Origin: Wuchereria bancrofti
Lineage: Eukaryota > Nematoda > Chromadorea > Rhabditida > Onchocercidae
Reading direction: 5' to 3'
DNA length: 64,000 nt
NCBI GenBank assembly: GCA_005281725.1
Contig: SSBO01000001.1
Span: forward strand, 2,650,399 to 2,714,398
The position numbers were made by a program, and so were the translations under genes. Under the pieces are notes generated by a model. That model saw nothing but the letters and a program-made list of their open reading frames with translations, searched no databases and was not told the origin of the DNA. Shown in pieces: positions 38,454 through 53,636 of this stretch (its first letter is position 1; every line of letters starts with the position of its first letter).

Positions 38454-40761
38454 CTATGAACTCTTTCTTCTCGTATTTTATTTCAAAATTTAATATGATA
38501 GTTACCAGTATTGTTAGATGTATTCCATTTGATATAGTTCATTAAATTAAATTAAAAAAGAATGTTTTTTTTAGTTTAAAATGTTAAAAATGTGACCCGG
38601 TGAATTACACTATTAACTATATTCAGTTATTGAAGTATAAGATGTAGAATAAGTATGTGAAATGTTAACTTGTTAAGAAGAATATTTATTGATTGTGGTA
38701 AGTTTGTTCAGATGAGGAATGCTGACTTTTTAAACTTATAAATTTTATACTTTTACATCTAAATTTTTTTCTCATTTAAAGCGTATTTTGCAATATTTGT
38801 ATGACCAAACAATATTGTCTTATTACTGGTAATAAATTTTCAAATTTAAGCATTTTTATTTTTCATTGTACTTTAATATTAGAAGAATAAATAAGCCTAA
38901 ATTATACAACTAATAATAAATTTCATTAATAAAAAATAATTTTAGCATAATCAAATAAAATGGTTGAAATTGTCATCTATTAAATCATCAAACATGAATT
39001 CGAAACTTTCCTTAAATGCCAAAATTATTAAAATGAGAAACGTCAATTTATAACACCCATTAATTCCATTAGATAACGAAATCTTTTTTACTTTTTCTAC
39101 AGCTGTTCAAATGTTGAAGTTATTAAATTCAGGTGAAGTTAATTTTAAAATCTAAAGATTCAAAATTTTTGGTGCCATTTCTAATAATTACTTTTGCTTT
39201 TTTTTGACAGACTATATATGTATATACATTCATGTATCGTATAAAATGATTCTATTAAATGGTAACAATTAGATAAAATAAAACAATGATTGGATTAATT
39301 GCTGCTGAAAAATTTCCATTCATAAACAAAACATCAAAGCTTACAATTATGCAATAATTAATTTGACCATAACGCTAGATGAGAATTCCCATGATATTCA
39401 TTTATTCATTCATTCATTCATTCATTCATTCATTCATTCATTCATTCATTCATTCATTCATTCATTCATTCATTCATTCATTCATTCATTCATTCATTCA
39501 TTCATTCATTCATTCATTCATTCATTCATTCATTCATTCATTCATTCATTCATTCATTCATTCATTCATTCATTCATTCATTCATTCATTCATTCATTCA
39601 TTCATTCATTCATTCATTCATTCATTCATTCATTCATTCATTCATTCATTCATTCATTCATTCATTCATTCATTCATTCATTCATTCATTCATTCATTCA
39701 TTCATTCATTTTAACAAATTCTCTACCATTTTATTATAACAAATTTAATAAATACTTTCAGGTATTTTAATTATAATATTCCATTTTGACTTCAGTATTT
39801 AACAAGGATGAAAACTCACTTCACCCAAATTTAACAACTTTAATATTTGAACAACTGTAAGGAACGTAATCATCTAACAATATAATTTGTAATAAATTAG
39901 TGGATAATCATAAATTAACCTTTCTCATTTTAATAATCCTGCATTTAAAGGGAGTTGTTGAATTTATGCTTGATTTTAATAGCTGAAAATTTAACATACT
40001 CTATTTGATCAACATCGTTTTTCAGAATGAAATAGTTTATATTAATTTAGACTAATCAAAAATTCTTCAACAATTGTTTTAGTATCGTTAGTTACATATC
40101 CTTCTCATTACTATCAATGTGTTATTAATCATTTGTTCATGCTCTAAGATAATTAAGATAATTACACGCTGCATCAACTTCATGACTAATGTATTAACTG
40201 TCTGAATGTTGACTGACGATCTATGCATCACGCACCATTCGATCAGTTTATGCATCAGCTTAAATTGAATTTTCATTAACAGCCTTGCTGTTTGGAGTAT
40301 TGAAATTTTCTGAATAATAGGGATTCAGTACTATCGAGTTTCACTATGCGAAGTTTTGTCTCTCCTTATGAATTATTACAAATAAAATTTGTCAAGTAAT
40401 TAATGAAAAAGAATTTTTCTTCAATTCAGACAAATGTATTTGCATAAACAATAATGATAATAACAAAAACAAAACAAAGAAAAAATTGAAAATTGCCGTT
40501 AATTTCCAATAAGAAAAGCAATTATACTTCTGTTAGTTCCACACACATTCAAACATTAATTAAATGATGGAGATTCACTTATTGATTATCACAAAAACAG
40601 GAAACTATTTCCCAGTCAAACCCACGCCATCTCAACAGTTGTCATCCCTATTAATCCAATAATCATATTCAAGTATTCAAGCAACACTTTATTTAAGCAC
40701 TCTTCCTTCCAATATTAACACAAACTTACTAAGCAAAAATCCATTTAACAAATTGGCCTGC
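38454..40761. other. Intergenic region between convergent genes
   Basis: Lies between the 3' ends of the bHLH gene (plus) and ELP2 (minus). It holds the TTCA tetranucleotide array and otherwise AT-rich DNA. Open frames across the array are artefacts of the repeat. No gene recognised. Confidence 0.6.
39404..39710. repeat. Perfect TTCA tetranucleotide array, about 77 copies
   Basis: About 307 bp of uninterrupted ATTC/TTCA repeat with no substitution seen. Because 4 and 3 share no factor, all frames on this strand stay open and read as repeated Ser-Phe-Ile-His, which is not a real protein. Such a pure array is expected to vary in length between individuals and may be collapsed or extended in assembly. 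Confidence 0.97.
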
Positions 40762-43700
40762 TTACAACAAATTTAATTGATGAACTATGACAGAATGATC
40801 ATTGCTTGCTGAAGCAACTTCCCAAATATGAATATTTACATCATCATTACATAACCAAGATCCTTTTTTCGGACGAAACCTGAAGAAAAAACTTGCTAAA
40901 ATATCATCTAGTAACAAGTCGATTTCCATAAGATATATTTATTTCAATTAATTAGAAGAGAATTTAATTTCGTACTACTTGTTTAATTTCGAATTAGAAT
41001 CATTTATTAGAAATTACTGCTTTTTTCCTTCTCTTTAATAACTTAACAATATAATAATACTTAATAATAATAAATAATAATAATAAAAACAATTACTTCA
41101 GCCTATTTATCGTTTGTGAATGAGCCAACCATCGTTTTAAGCAGTTATCACTAGTATTGATGTCATTTTGGTGTAAGTTCCATTTTTCAATTTCGATTTC
41201 ACCATTTTCAAAACCGACAGCCAGAATGTAATGTCTGAAATTGAAAGTAGAGTCCTAACACACTGTAACTTGTATTATCCACAATTATTTTTTCAAATTT
41301 AAAAAAGTTACAAAGTTATAATAATATAACTAAATGATTTTTATGATTTGGAAAGAGAAGAAATATGTACTTATTCCACAGTTTTGGTGCAAAATCTACC
41401 GCCGTAACAGCATGCAAATGTTTCCTTTCCGCAATAAGTTGGATGTCATTCCCATCAAAACGCCAAAGACATAACTGCAAATTTTCAAAATGATTAATTT
41501 AGAATTTGAGTGCTGAATTTTGATCTTAATCGGCTAAAAGTGATATTTCGTGAATGAAAAAAAAAACCTTTAACTGCTCGACATATTACCTTTTTGTCTC
41601 GTGCTCCAGTCACGAAATATTTATCATCTGGAGTCCATGCACAACACCAAATAATACGAGAATGCACTTTACTATACTTCTGCTCTGATGTCAACTGAAG
41701 TTTCCATTGAAAAGGATCTAAGAGGAGTCACAGTCAAACTTTTCAAAGTTGAAAATTTTAATTTAATTTCTTGATCAAATTCGTATATTTATTTCCACCA
41801 TAGATGAGAATCGAGAACTAAAACAGTGTATTTGTAAAAAATGTAATTAAGGTTTGAAAAAAATAAATGTTATTGTCTTATTATTTCAGTACTATATTCA
41901 AATATAGATAAGATATTTCCTAGGACAAACTATTTATTACCCTGCAAAGATCGGACCGAAATAGCAAAAGTTCTGTCACGGGAAACAGAAAGCAAGAATA
42001 AATCATTGTTTGAGAAAGCCAATTGTACTACAGTAAGCTTATGGCATTGTAGCTCGCATCGACGTCTCCACTGCTTATTGTCCCATATGATGATGGTGGC
42101 GCTTTCGACACGACTTGCCTAAAATAACTGTAAATTTAGCTGATCGTGTAAATTTGCATGCTTCAGTAAAGTTGTGAAAATCTCTTCGAACATTCAAATT
42201 CAAAGAGTTTATATAGACCAGGATTTTATCACAAAAACTACTTTTTCACGTTTGCAAAAATTCCAAATACTATTTGCAGAAATTTGATGAGAACTAATTT
42301 TAAACATGACAGTACGGATGAATTCACCAACCTTGCATGCACTTGCAATGAGTGTACCAGAATGATTTGATGCAACTGTAAATACTTCAAATCCATGTCC
42401 ATATAATTTGTGAATTTCTGGCCATAGTGTATCTTGCATCAGACATTCCTCAATAGGTACTCCTGAAGCTCGATGTTAAATATTCGAAAGATTTGTCATA
42501 AAGCTCAAAGATTCAGTATGACATTAACTCATAAAAACTATTCAAAGAGCTTTACAGAATCCATAATAAAAACCAACAAGAAAACTAACCTTTCATGAAG
42601 GGAACATTCTCATTTAATGTGTCATCAGCTGAAGAATTTTCATTACTTTGAATATTTACAACACTGGTAATCTTATTTGATAAACCTAACGCTGGGATAG
42701 CTGCGTTATATCCTACAATTTGAGTGGGATCCGGAAATAGCTGCAAAAACTTTTGATATATGAAGAAAACGATTTGTGCAGAGCTTTATTAATTTTCTTT
42801 CAAATTTCAAGGAGAAAAAAAGCCTAAAATCAAGATATTAAATTGATGAAATATAATCAGTTCCACAATGATTCATACTATAAAACCAATAATTTAAAAA
42901 ATCACCTTCTGGCAATCATACTTCGAAACAACCTTTAGCGTTTCGACAAAATTACGCGGCGCAGCGAAAACACGAAGGATTTTTTCATCAGCACCAGAGA
43001 CAAAGCGACTACTAAGACACAATAAATAAAGTTAAATACAAATAAAGAAAGAAATAATAAGTTCAATTATAAAATTATAGTTTTAATAAACATATATACC
43101 TCGAAATAGATGCGATGCTTGTCAAATCATAACCGTGCACTTGTGGTCGTGCAACCTCGATTATTACGTCCTGCAAACTTCAAATATTTTTTTTTTATTC
43201 ATTTGCATCTCAATTAAGGATTTCATGACTTTATTTTAATAAAAAGATTTTGAAAAAATCACGGAAGATCTCTGAGACTCCTTCGTGAAATATTTAAGAA
43301 TATTCAAATTGATAACACAGGGATAGGCATTATCCTCGAGGCAATCCTTCAAAAAATATTAGTTTAAAAATGCCCAATATAATTATGATTATAATTGTCA
43401 CTTTGTGTCTGATGGGAAACTTATATCTATGATAATTAGAGCAAATAAACAGACATGATTCGCAGAAGGGGCATAACATCGCGTAGTTTGATCATGTGAG
43501 CATGATAACAAATAACTTCCGGTAGGATCCCAAGTGATATCTCTGACCTGTCCAGAATGTCCACCGAAAGTTGAAACACTTTTCCAATAGCTACTTCCTT
43601 CCTTTAAATATGTATTTAAGAATATCTTTCACATCGCTCATTACAAAGTTATGCTTTAAAAGTCTTAAATTACTGCAAACTTACTTTTTCTATCTGCCAT

Positions 43701-46692
43701 GAACAAAAGCCACCAAAATACGAATAAGCAAGGATCGCGTAACCATCAGGAGAAAAACAAGCCCCAAAAAAACCGACTGCTTGTCCACCAACGTCACCTA
43801 CACGTACCTAAATTAATTTATTTAAATTTAACAGCAACTGCAGATATGATCCATATAAAATTGAATATACCAATAAAGTGTACTATTTTCATTTCATTCT
43901 ACCTTTTATATATTCTTTCTTTCGTCCCTTCCTTCATTTTTCCTCTCCTTCTCAAGCATCACACATATGAATTAAATTCATTAGATAAAATAACACTCGA
44001 ACTTATGAAGTACTTCTAAAATATAAAATCAACGTACAGAATCGAACCATAATCCAGCAGCACTTTCAGATGGTTCCCATATAATTATTGTTTTATCGTT
44101 TGACGCACTTAACAATTGCAGCTTGCTTGTATGCCATTCCACTGAATAGATCCAATCTTCATGAGCATTTAAAACACCTTGCAGAGTGACATTTATCGTG
44201 TAAGTGATAACTGAAAAGACAATATACTTTTTTTTATCTCTTTTTTGCTCGAATTTTCCTTACTATTAATATAATATTTCAATATTCACTTTAATATTTA
44301 TAGTTTCTTTCACTCGAGTTTCTCACTATCAAAAAATATACCGAAGAAGGACCAGTAATAATAAAGCAATCATATCTCTACGAGTTATTGTGTCAGTCTT
44401 TGCAATAGTTCACATTTGATATCCTTCAATGATGATATTTAACAAAAGTAAATAAGAACTTTATCTGTTCAGAATTCGTTCGTTACGCTACCATTAAGAA
44501 TGAAAGGACCTTTAGTTTCTTCATCAAATAAGGTAAATTGAGCTTTTAATTGAGAATCGCTATTAACACGTATTTTATTCCCTTGCAGTAATTCAAAACG
44601 CCAAATACGAATGCTTTCTTGTCCACCACTTGCTAACCAAATATCATTTTCATAGGCTAAAAAGAGAAAAAAATAACATTATTAATTTTACTTTCAATAA
44701 AAATTAAAAACAAAATGAAGTACGAGAAATATTTAAGTTTGAGGAAAACTACCTCATAAACGCTACGGAATTTTTTCAACTGTGGTCCCTCTTTTTGCCA
44801 AATTTTGTAGGATTAGCAGAAGTTATTATCGTCAAAAGAACAAAAATTCTGCATTATTGTGAATAATAGGCATAGCTTATTAAAATGTTATTAAAATACT
44901 TTAAGATCTTAGTCCATTCTCAAATGGTCAAATAGTACCACAAAGCACTGAAAAAGGTTATTCACAAAAGTAAACAAAATAAAGCATATAAAAACTAAAA
45001 GCCTGATTTTACTTCAATTGATACAGCCACTTTCCTTTTTCGTGCAAGAAAGAATTAATTAATAAAAGTCACCTCGAATATCTATGCTGGTAATCCAATC
45101 GGTATGACCTTGAAGAGTTACGGCTCTTCGCAATTGTGAAGACTAAAAAATAGGAAAAAAAATATGCCAAATAAAAATAAATTAACACCGACTAATCTGA
45201 ACAAGAATATTGAAAAATTCAACAATTAACATAAAAAGACTTACAATAAAAGCAAATTTGGCACAAATAATTTCAACATTATTGCTCGTTGTCCCCAAAA
45301 TGAACAATATATTATCTGTAAAAGTGTTCAGAGTTATAAAAATATATACTGTTTGAAATTTTTGGAAAGCAAGACGAAATATGCAAGCAAAAATGTACCA
45401 TTCGATATGATGTGAACAGCAACAGAAACTATCAAAGCAGGCTGAAACATGATTCTCTCATAGCTTCGCTTTTCTGTTTCTTCCAAAGACACTCGATTAA
45501 TAGCAATCTGTTCAGCAACTACCGATCCATCCGGAATAGCATAACTCACAATGGCAATATCTTGATTCGCTTCGCTAAATGCTGCACCGGCACAACAATT
45601 TACAGGACGTTTTGTTGTTACATTTCCTTAAAAAAGAAAATTCAAAATGACTTTTACATTTTCCAAAATCAGTTGCGGATATGAATTGTTAATATAGGAA
45701 AATACCATAAACATCTTAAATGTTATAATCATAATTGTAAAAAGTTCAGAAGAAAAAAATTTATGCCTTACCGCTATTACTGATTAACTTTACAACAACT
45801 ATTTTGTTTGATATTCGCACAGCCCATAAACGAATAGTTCCATCAGCCGCTCCAGTTATGAGATAATCCAAACCAGAAACTAAAAATTCGTATTTTACCA
45901 ACTACGCAAGACGTTCCTTACATATTTTCATAAAAGAAAATGAAAAAAATGACGTCAATGAATGGTCTAAACGAAAAAAATTTTCCTTTCATATTGATTA
46001 ATATTCAATTCAAATTTCTAAATAATATATTTACATCCTGGAATCAAAAATAAACTGAATATGTTCAGGTTCTAAAAAGATATATGAAATTTAAATAAGA
46101 GTACTGATAAATCAAGCATTCATCACCAAAAATTCAAACTGAACTTTTAGTTCCTAAGTAAAACAGATTATTTCCAAGAGAGTCAAATAACTTACTGTTA
46201 TACTGATACCATGAAATAAATCTCAAACAAGTTATTGGAAAATCATGAGCCTTCACCGCATTTTTGATAGCTATACATCGATTATTTTGCTGAAAAAAAT
46301 TTATTCCTGTAATAATCACTAACTCAAAAAAAAAAAAATCAAATGGATTAAAAACAAAGTGTAAAGGATAAGGGATGAAATTAGCATTACCGCTAAAGGA
46401 CTAAAAATGTCGATAATGTAACACTTATCGAGGTTATCAAGCTAAAATGGACGACTACGAATGTGCTAACAATCGCTAATATACCATTCATTACCTCGGG
46501 AATCACAAAACAAATATCTCCTGCTGAAGCAAATGCCACCACATTGATAACTCTTGACCAATTCAAACATTTCGTACTTCTTTGGCATCCCCGACCCATA
46601 AAAGTGATGTCGACCCTGCATTCTGACACTTCCTTATCAGCCTGATCCACTTCTAGCAAGCAGTCCATATTTTCTGGATTACCACACAACAT
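40762..46692 (-). CDS. ELP2: Elongator complex protein 2 (WD40)
   Basis: Scaffold WD40 subunit of Elongator, which makes the cm5U-type modification of wobble uridine in tRNA. Twenty exons on the minus strand: 46692-46495, 46441-46391, 46289-46196, 45879-45772, 45626-45399, 45315-45245, 45142-45073, 44656-44492, 44210-44038, 43807-43685, 43601-43455, 43170-43100, 43011-42906, 42740-42590, 42462-42332, 42118-41941, 41717-41590, 41474-41371, 41234-41097 and 40879-40762. They sum to 2553 nt, 850 residues (human about 826). Diagnostic stretches include [63 protein letters not shown] and [15 protein letters not shown] repeats form two propellers. The start is the first ATG after a pyrimidine-poor leader; no acceptor was seen next to it. 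Confidence 0.93.
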
Positions 46693-47135
46693 GATCACCA
46701 CAATTTTTTTCTATTCCATATGTCATCCTTCCTCGAACATCCCTTTTCCTAATTATGATGCTACGAAACCGATAACAGTCCTCCAATCGCTCTACATCTA
46801 CACTGCACCTAATCATCCAATTCCCTCGTACATTTTAATACAATCCAACTAGTATCGATAAACTACAGCTCTTCTCTGTTCTTGGTGCTCTATTTATACG
46901 CTCTTTCCCAATTCACAACTAACGTAAACAAATCAAATGCGGATAGCCAGAATTAGCACAAAAGAAAAAAAATCTCCTTCTTTCAAGACCAAAGAAAGAA
47001 AACACAATGATTTTAAAAAAAGAAATATGGGAAGGATTATTCTATGTATGTGTAACAGTAACACGTGAGAATGAGTTGAGAAACACTATTTATTCCAAAA
47101 ATTTCATCGTAGAAACAAAAATTATAACAATAAGG
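46693..47135. other. Spacer between RPS28 and ELP2
   Basis: 443 bp between the RPS28 stop and the ELP2 ATG on the minus strand. The half near ELP2 (46700-46920) is C/T-rich and G-poor on the plus strand. No exon recognised. The spacing fits either an independent promoter or a loosely spaced operon. Confidence 0.5.
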
Positions 47136-48641
<1,506 letters not shown>

Positions 48642-51600
48642 CTATGAGTCATCACCTTCGTTACTGCTGTTATCACCTTCCGATTTGATGTCCTGAAACA
48701 GACTGATTTACTTCTTGCTTCTTACTTTGGTAAATTCAACGTGGAGACAGAAATGCCTTTCCGAAATTAAAGAAGTACATAATTACTATAATCCTCTAAA
48801 TAAATGAACAATTAATCTACTTTTTCAGAGATTCGACAGTTGAATAATTTTGGGATGAACAAAAAGCAAATAAGTGGGTGAAAACTTTGCTCCAAATACT
48901 GATGATAAATTTATTTCAACGATTACAATTCATTCCACGATAATATTTACCACCTAAGTTGCAACCGCTGAGTGTTAAATTAACAAATATGCAAACCCAT
49001 TACTTCGGTTGCTCGCCCTATATCTAAAGCTTTAATTATTATAATATATTCCTGTCACCTCAGTAACTTGACAGAATGTATGCAATAGAATGGTGTGAAC
49101 TAATGAACCTTTTCCTCTTTATCCTTCTTTGACTCATTGCTACTATCTGTATCGCTAATGTATTCCTTTGATTTCGTCTTTGAATTCAGTTTCATAGGCG
49201 AACTAAAACGAATTCACAAGAAAAATCAATCAAAAAGATGAAAATACCTAAATACATACACTAACAGAAGTGTCTCATTTACCAAAGTAATCAACCCACA
49301 TACATATATATATTTCAGCAGTATATATATACTATATATACTTTTGAAGCTTCCAACGTATATACTTCTAAAAACTTCAGAAATCAAAATTCATGAGTTT
49401 AACAATGGCAAAGCATCTAAAAGTCGATAGACTCATCAACTTTCTGTTCTACTAGTTTATAAACATTGTAACCTTAGCAAAAGAAGAGATTTGCTTACTC
49501 CGGTTTTGACTTTTTTGCTTTTTTAGTTAGACTTGTTGATGCAGCTGAATGTCCTCCATTTGCCACATACTCTTTCATCTCGCGAGCATATCTTTCTTTA
49601 TCTTCTTTCGCTCTTTCTTCATACTTCTGAAAAAAAATCAAGTCTAAGTTATTAGTGAAAAAATAATTAATCCTTCCAAATTTTAAATCTATAAAGCATC
49701 TCGAAAAGTAAAGGACCTTTTTAGTTTCTTCGTCAATTTCTTTCCACATTTTGCCAGCTCTTTGGGCAGCCTCCGTCACAGAGACTCCTTCCTTCTTAAA
49801 ACTTGAGTAATTTTCACCAAACCAAATGAAATACGCTGACTGTGGCTTTTTTGGAGCATTTGGATCCTTTTTCTTTTTTTCTCGCCTGCTACCCTTTGAA
49901 GATTTCAACAAATCCTACAAAAATCCGCCAGTTGAAACACGTACTTTATATACTTATCCTCCCCTGCTATTGCATATACGTAATTATGGGTGAAAAATGA
50001 AATGAATTTTTTCAGTGTTCTCGTGAAGCATCCATAACTTACTGAAATACAAAAGATTTTTTTGCGCTTTCATCCATATCGCTAAGGTGTTTCGCAAAAA
50101 CTTATTATAAAAATGGACTTTTGCGATAGAAAGATGAGTGAAAAGGTTTCTTAAAACTTCAATGACAAATTTTTCTTTAAAACTATTCAACATAGACGAA
50201 AGAGCAATCTCTACCTTTTTCTTCGGTTTTGGTGATTTTTTTCGTTTGTGATCACCGGAATCACTTTCCGATGACTGAGCGGCATCACTATCATATTCTT
50301 CATCTGGTTCACTTCCTGAATCTTCTGAGGAGCTATGTTTTTTCTTCAAATCTTCTTCGAGATCATAATCATCTAAAAGATTCTCGTGAATGTTGAAATA
50401 AAACTAAATGAAAGAATAGCAGATTGACTTCAACGTTAAATATTTCTCAGTGACCATTATCTCAGTACCATTTTTAGAAGCTAACGGCACTCATAACCCA
50501 GAACTTCAACATATCATACGAAGGTGACAGATGATGTTTGGGCTACACTAGAAGAAATACACTTTAAGCAAATAATCTTGCACTTGTATTCCCTATTAAG
50601 AACTGAAAGTTTATAGAAGCAAAACCACAGACGATCTTCACTGTCCGTATCATCATCACTTTCTGCCGCTTCTTTATTTCTTGCTTCTTGCTTCAGCGTC
50701 TCTTTGTATGGATCCAGCTCTTCGTCACTGTCACCAAGATTTTCTGTATATGTTGGTTTATCCTATAACACAATTCAACCTCTTTTAATTTCGTTAAAAC
50801 TTTCAAACGATAATCAATTACCCAAAAAATCGATCAGCTTTTGAATTGTATCAAATTTATTAACAGTCACAAACCAATCGCTTCGCATTTTTGATTCTCA
50901 AATGTTTATTGTTCACGAAGTCGAACAGACGATTATATTCTTCTCTGAAAATATATGAAAAAAAAAGAAAAATATATTCTCTGAAAATGTTCATGATATG
51001 ATACAACTGTGCATACAAATGTAACAGTTGCATAAAAACTTGAAAAGTACGGAGCACTACTAAACGACAAACTTTTCAACACTGTTGAAAATCAATAAAC
51101 TGCCGCCTTTCATTTCAATTTCGAAGTCAAAAGAACGAGTTGAGACATCCGATCGAGCAAAATTAACGCAACTTATCTGCAATTTATTCATATTAAAACA
51201 TATGGGATTAAAGGAAACACAAGAAAGACTTTGAGAATTGTTGAAATTTATTTCTCCAGAAAAGTTCACGTAAAATATAAATATTTTTAACCTCAAAAAA
51301 TGAAAAAAAATTGTAAGCACCTCTTCAAAACGAATGTACATCGGTGGCTTATGAACATAAACAAATCCTTTTTCCAAGGGGTACAAAAACCCTGAAGCTT
51401 GCTTGTGAGCACACATAACTGCTGGAGTTCCAGAGTGCCTGTAGAAACATACAAAACTACACGTTTTTTTCTTCTAAACTACACGATACTCGAGTGATAT
51501 CTTTGAATTTAAAAAATATGAATAATTCCAAGAATAAACGTACCCAACAAAGCTCCCGGGAACGGTAATTTTCATATCAACCATAACTCGGAATATCTTC

Positions 51601-53636
51601 GACACAACTTCAAACACAGTTCCGCTCATTCGTTTTTCCAGTTTCCCCTTGTACTGCTCTTTCAGTTGCTCACTGAAAAGATTGGTAAAATTCCATTCCT
51701 GCTTGTTGAAAGTTATTATGTCAACAATGCATTGAAGTATGGGGAAACTCACGACGTAAGACCTAAGTCCAAATCAACCTCTTCGTCTTTCGAGAATTCA
51801 AGAACCAAAAAGTGATAACGAGTTTGACCTTGACGAATCGGTGGATTCAAGCTGATCTTAAATGTGAAAACAAACCCAAATACGAGAATAAAGAATTTAA
51901 TACGACAAGAACAAAATGCTTAATCCTGTTTGAGTAAAAAACACTATTTCTGCCTAGAAATCAAAAATAATAATAATAATAATAATAACTGAAAAATGAC
52001 CACGAAATACATATGACGTCCATCTTTGTGAGGCAATAAAAATAGCCTCATTATTGTACGAATTGGAATTTTATAATCGTACGTTTTACCATGCAAAGAC
52101 AAATAGTTCTGATACACCTTAATGTCGTATCGACCACTGCAAATATTTCAATTGATGATTTTAAGATAAACTGGAGATTTGAACTGTTCTATACATTTCA
52201 GTTTCTTTTATCAGACAGTATATTGTTCGAATCCCGTCTTTCCTGAAGTTTTGAAAGCAAACGAAATTTTATTACCGAGGTGTTGTACAGAGAATCTGCT
52301 GCAAAATCGCTACCGGTTGATCTGTTTCTGTCTCAATTCCAGCATACTGCATTACAGCACGTCGGAATTCCTGCAAAAAAAGAATATTTTCTCACCTGAA
52401 AAGGAAAATACAAAAACAAATTAGTAAAAAACATACTTGTAGAAAATCGAACAAGAACAAGAATTCTCGAACGAATTATGTTAAAGAACAAAGTTAATCT
52501 TATAAACATATGACAAACGAAGCAAAAAATACTTCCACTGGGTCAACATCTTCATCAGCATCTGGATCTGTTGGAATATGAAAACGCATTTCCATCAGTG
52601 AAACAGAACAATCATCGTTTTGGTGGAATTCCAAAGCTGCTTCACTTTTTCCGGCGGTACAATTGCTTACGGTATTAAGTGGAATTTCAAAACATGGCTT
52701 GTCATCTACTTCAAATTCGAGTACCTGTCCTGCAACAAGTTGAATCAAATTAAAATGACTCATTAAAAAGACCTAGTATTTTGAAGTTCAAAAGAAGCTA
52801 AGAAACCGAAGCAGTTTAAAAATATCTAAGACAATAAATCAGACAATTATGGAAAGATAAAATAACCTTTCACTTCCGCTCTTCCATAATTCCAGCCTTT
52901 GATACACTGTTCAACCTGGTCAACATCAATACTCCACCTATCAAGAGCAAATTTTTTGATTTCCTCAAAATCCTATAAAACAAAAATTCAAACCATTAAA
53001 TAACGGGAAAACAAAAGAAATACTGTTAATAAAAATAAAAAAAGGAGTGCCTCTCAAAACCTTAGAGTGAATATTTTTGCCATATAAAGATTAAACTTGC
53101 TAAAACCTTTTCAGCGAATCCACCGAAACGATGACGAATTCCTGAAGACATGCATATTCGTAAGCCAGGCTTATTCCCGACTCGCATCCAATCTATTTTT
53201 TCGATTTCTGATGAATCAATGGTTTGTAGTCGATTATTTCTGATATTTTTAAAGTTTATTTGGGAATCGCCCAATTTAATGCGTCCTTGATGCTACAAAA
53301 AGTTATTAAGTAAAAAGGCTGATAAATCTCATAAAATGATCAAAACTTTAATTCCTCGGATCTTCGACGATGAAGTGAATTCAACTTTATATAAACGAAA
53401 ATTATACAGATTACTGAAATGAAAGGATAGTTACAATGCAAATGACATTTTCAAACTTCCTTCGCCGACATGTACTACTTACTGTTCGCATGTCTGCTCA
53501 TTTATACAATACTTATCCCATACCTATGCTCGTACACATCTTCAACAATAAACTATCCGATAAATTATATTAAAAAAATGATTACCATTAAGCCCATATA
53601 TTCCTGATAGATATTGTTGTATTCCAGTTCTGTCAT
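48642..53636 (-). CDS. SSRP1: FACT complex subunit SSRP1 (HMG-box histone chaperone)
   Basis: Subunit of FACT, which loosens H2A-H2B from nucleosomes during transcription and replication. Seventeen exons on the minus strand: 53636-53586, 53292-53107, 52972-52867, 52729-52533, 52370-52276, 52136-52001, 51856-51753, 51672-51544, 51438-51321, 51176-51073, 50944-50875, 50762-50633, 50372-50215, 49914-49717, 49626-49499, 49202-49109 and 48692-48642. They sum to 2055 nt, 684 residues (human 709). Order: N-terminal POB3/SSRP1 domain and PH-like domains (1-430, with [34 protein letters not shown]), acidic Ser/Asp/Glu region (about 433-528), HMG box (545-618, starting [13 protein letters not shown]), then a short Lys/Ser/Asp tail. 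AATTTCAG ends 1 nt before the ATG, a likely trans-splice site. Several donors have C at +3 (GTCATT, GTCTGT, GTCCTT). C. elegans orthologues are hmg-3/hmg-4. Confidence 0.94.
51966..51988. repeat. AAT microsatellite in SSRP1 intron 6
   Basis: An uninterrupted AAT tract a few bases inside the intron that follows the exon at 52136-52001. A similar ATA/AAT-rich run lies near 41045-41095 in the last intron of ELP2. Confidence 0.85.

Noticed and set aside
39363..39770. 135-codon open frame of repeated Ser-Phe-Ile-His
   Set aside because: It is the TTCA tetranucleotide array read in frame; every frame is open through the array, and there is no other coding signal.
52224..52240. GTTCGAATCCC-like tRNA T-loop
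   Set aside because: The preceding 70 bases do not fold into acceptor, D and anticodon arms, and it lies in an SSRP1 intron.
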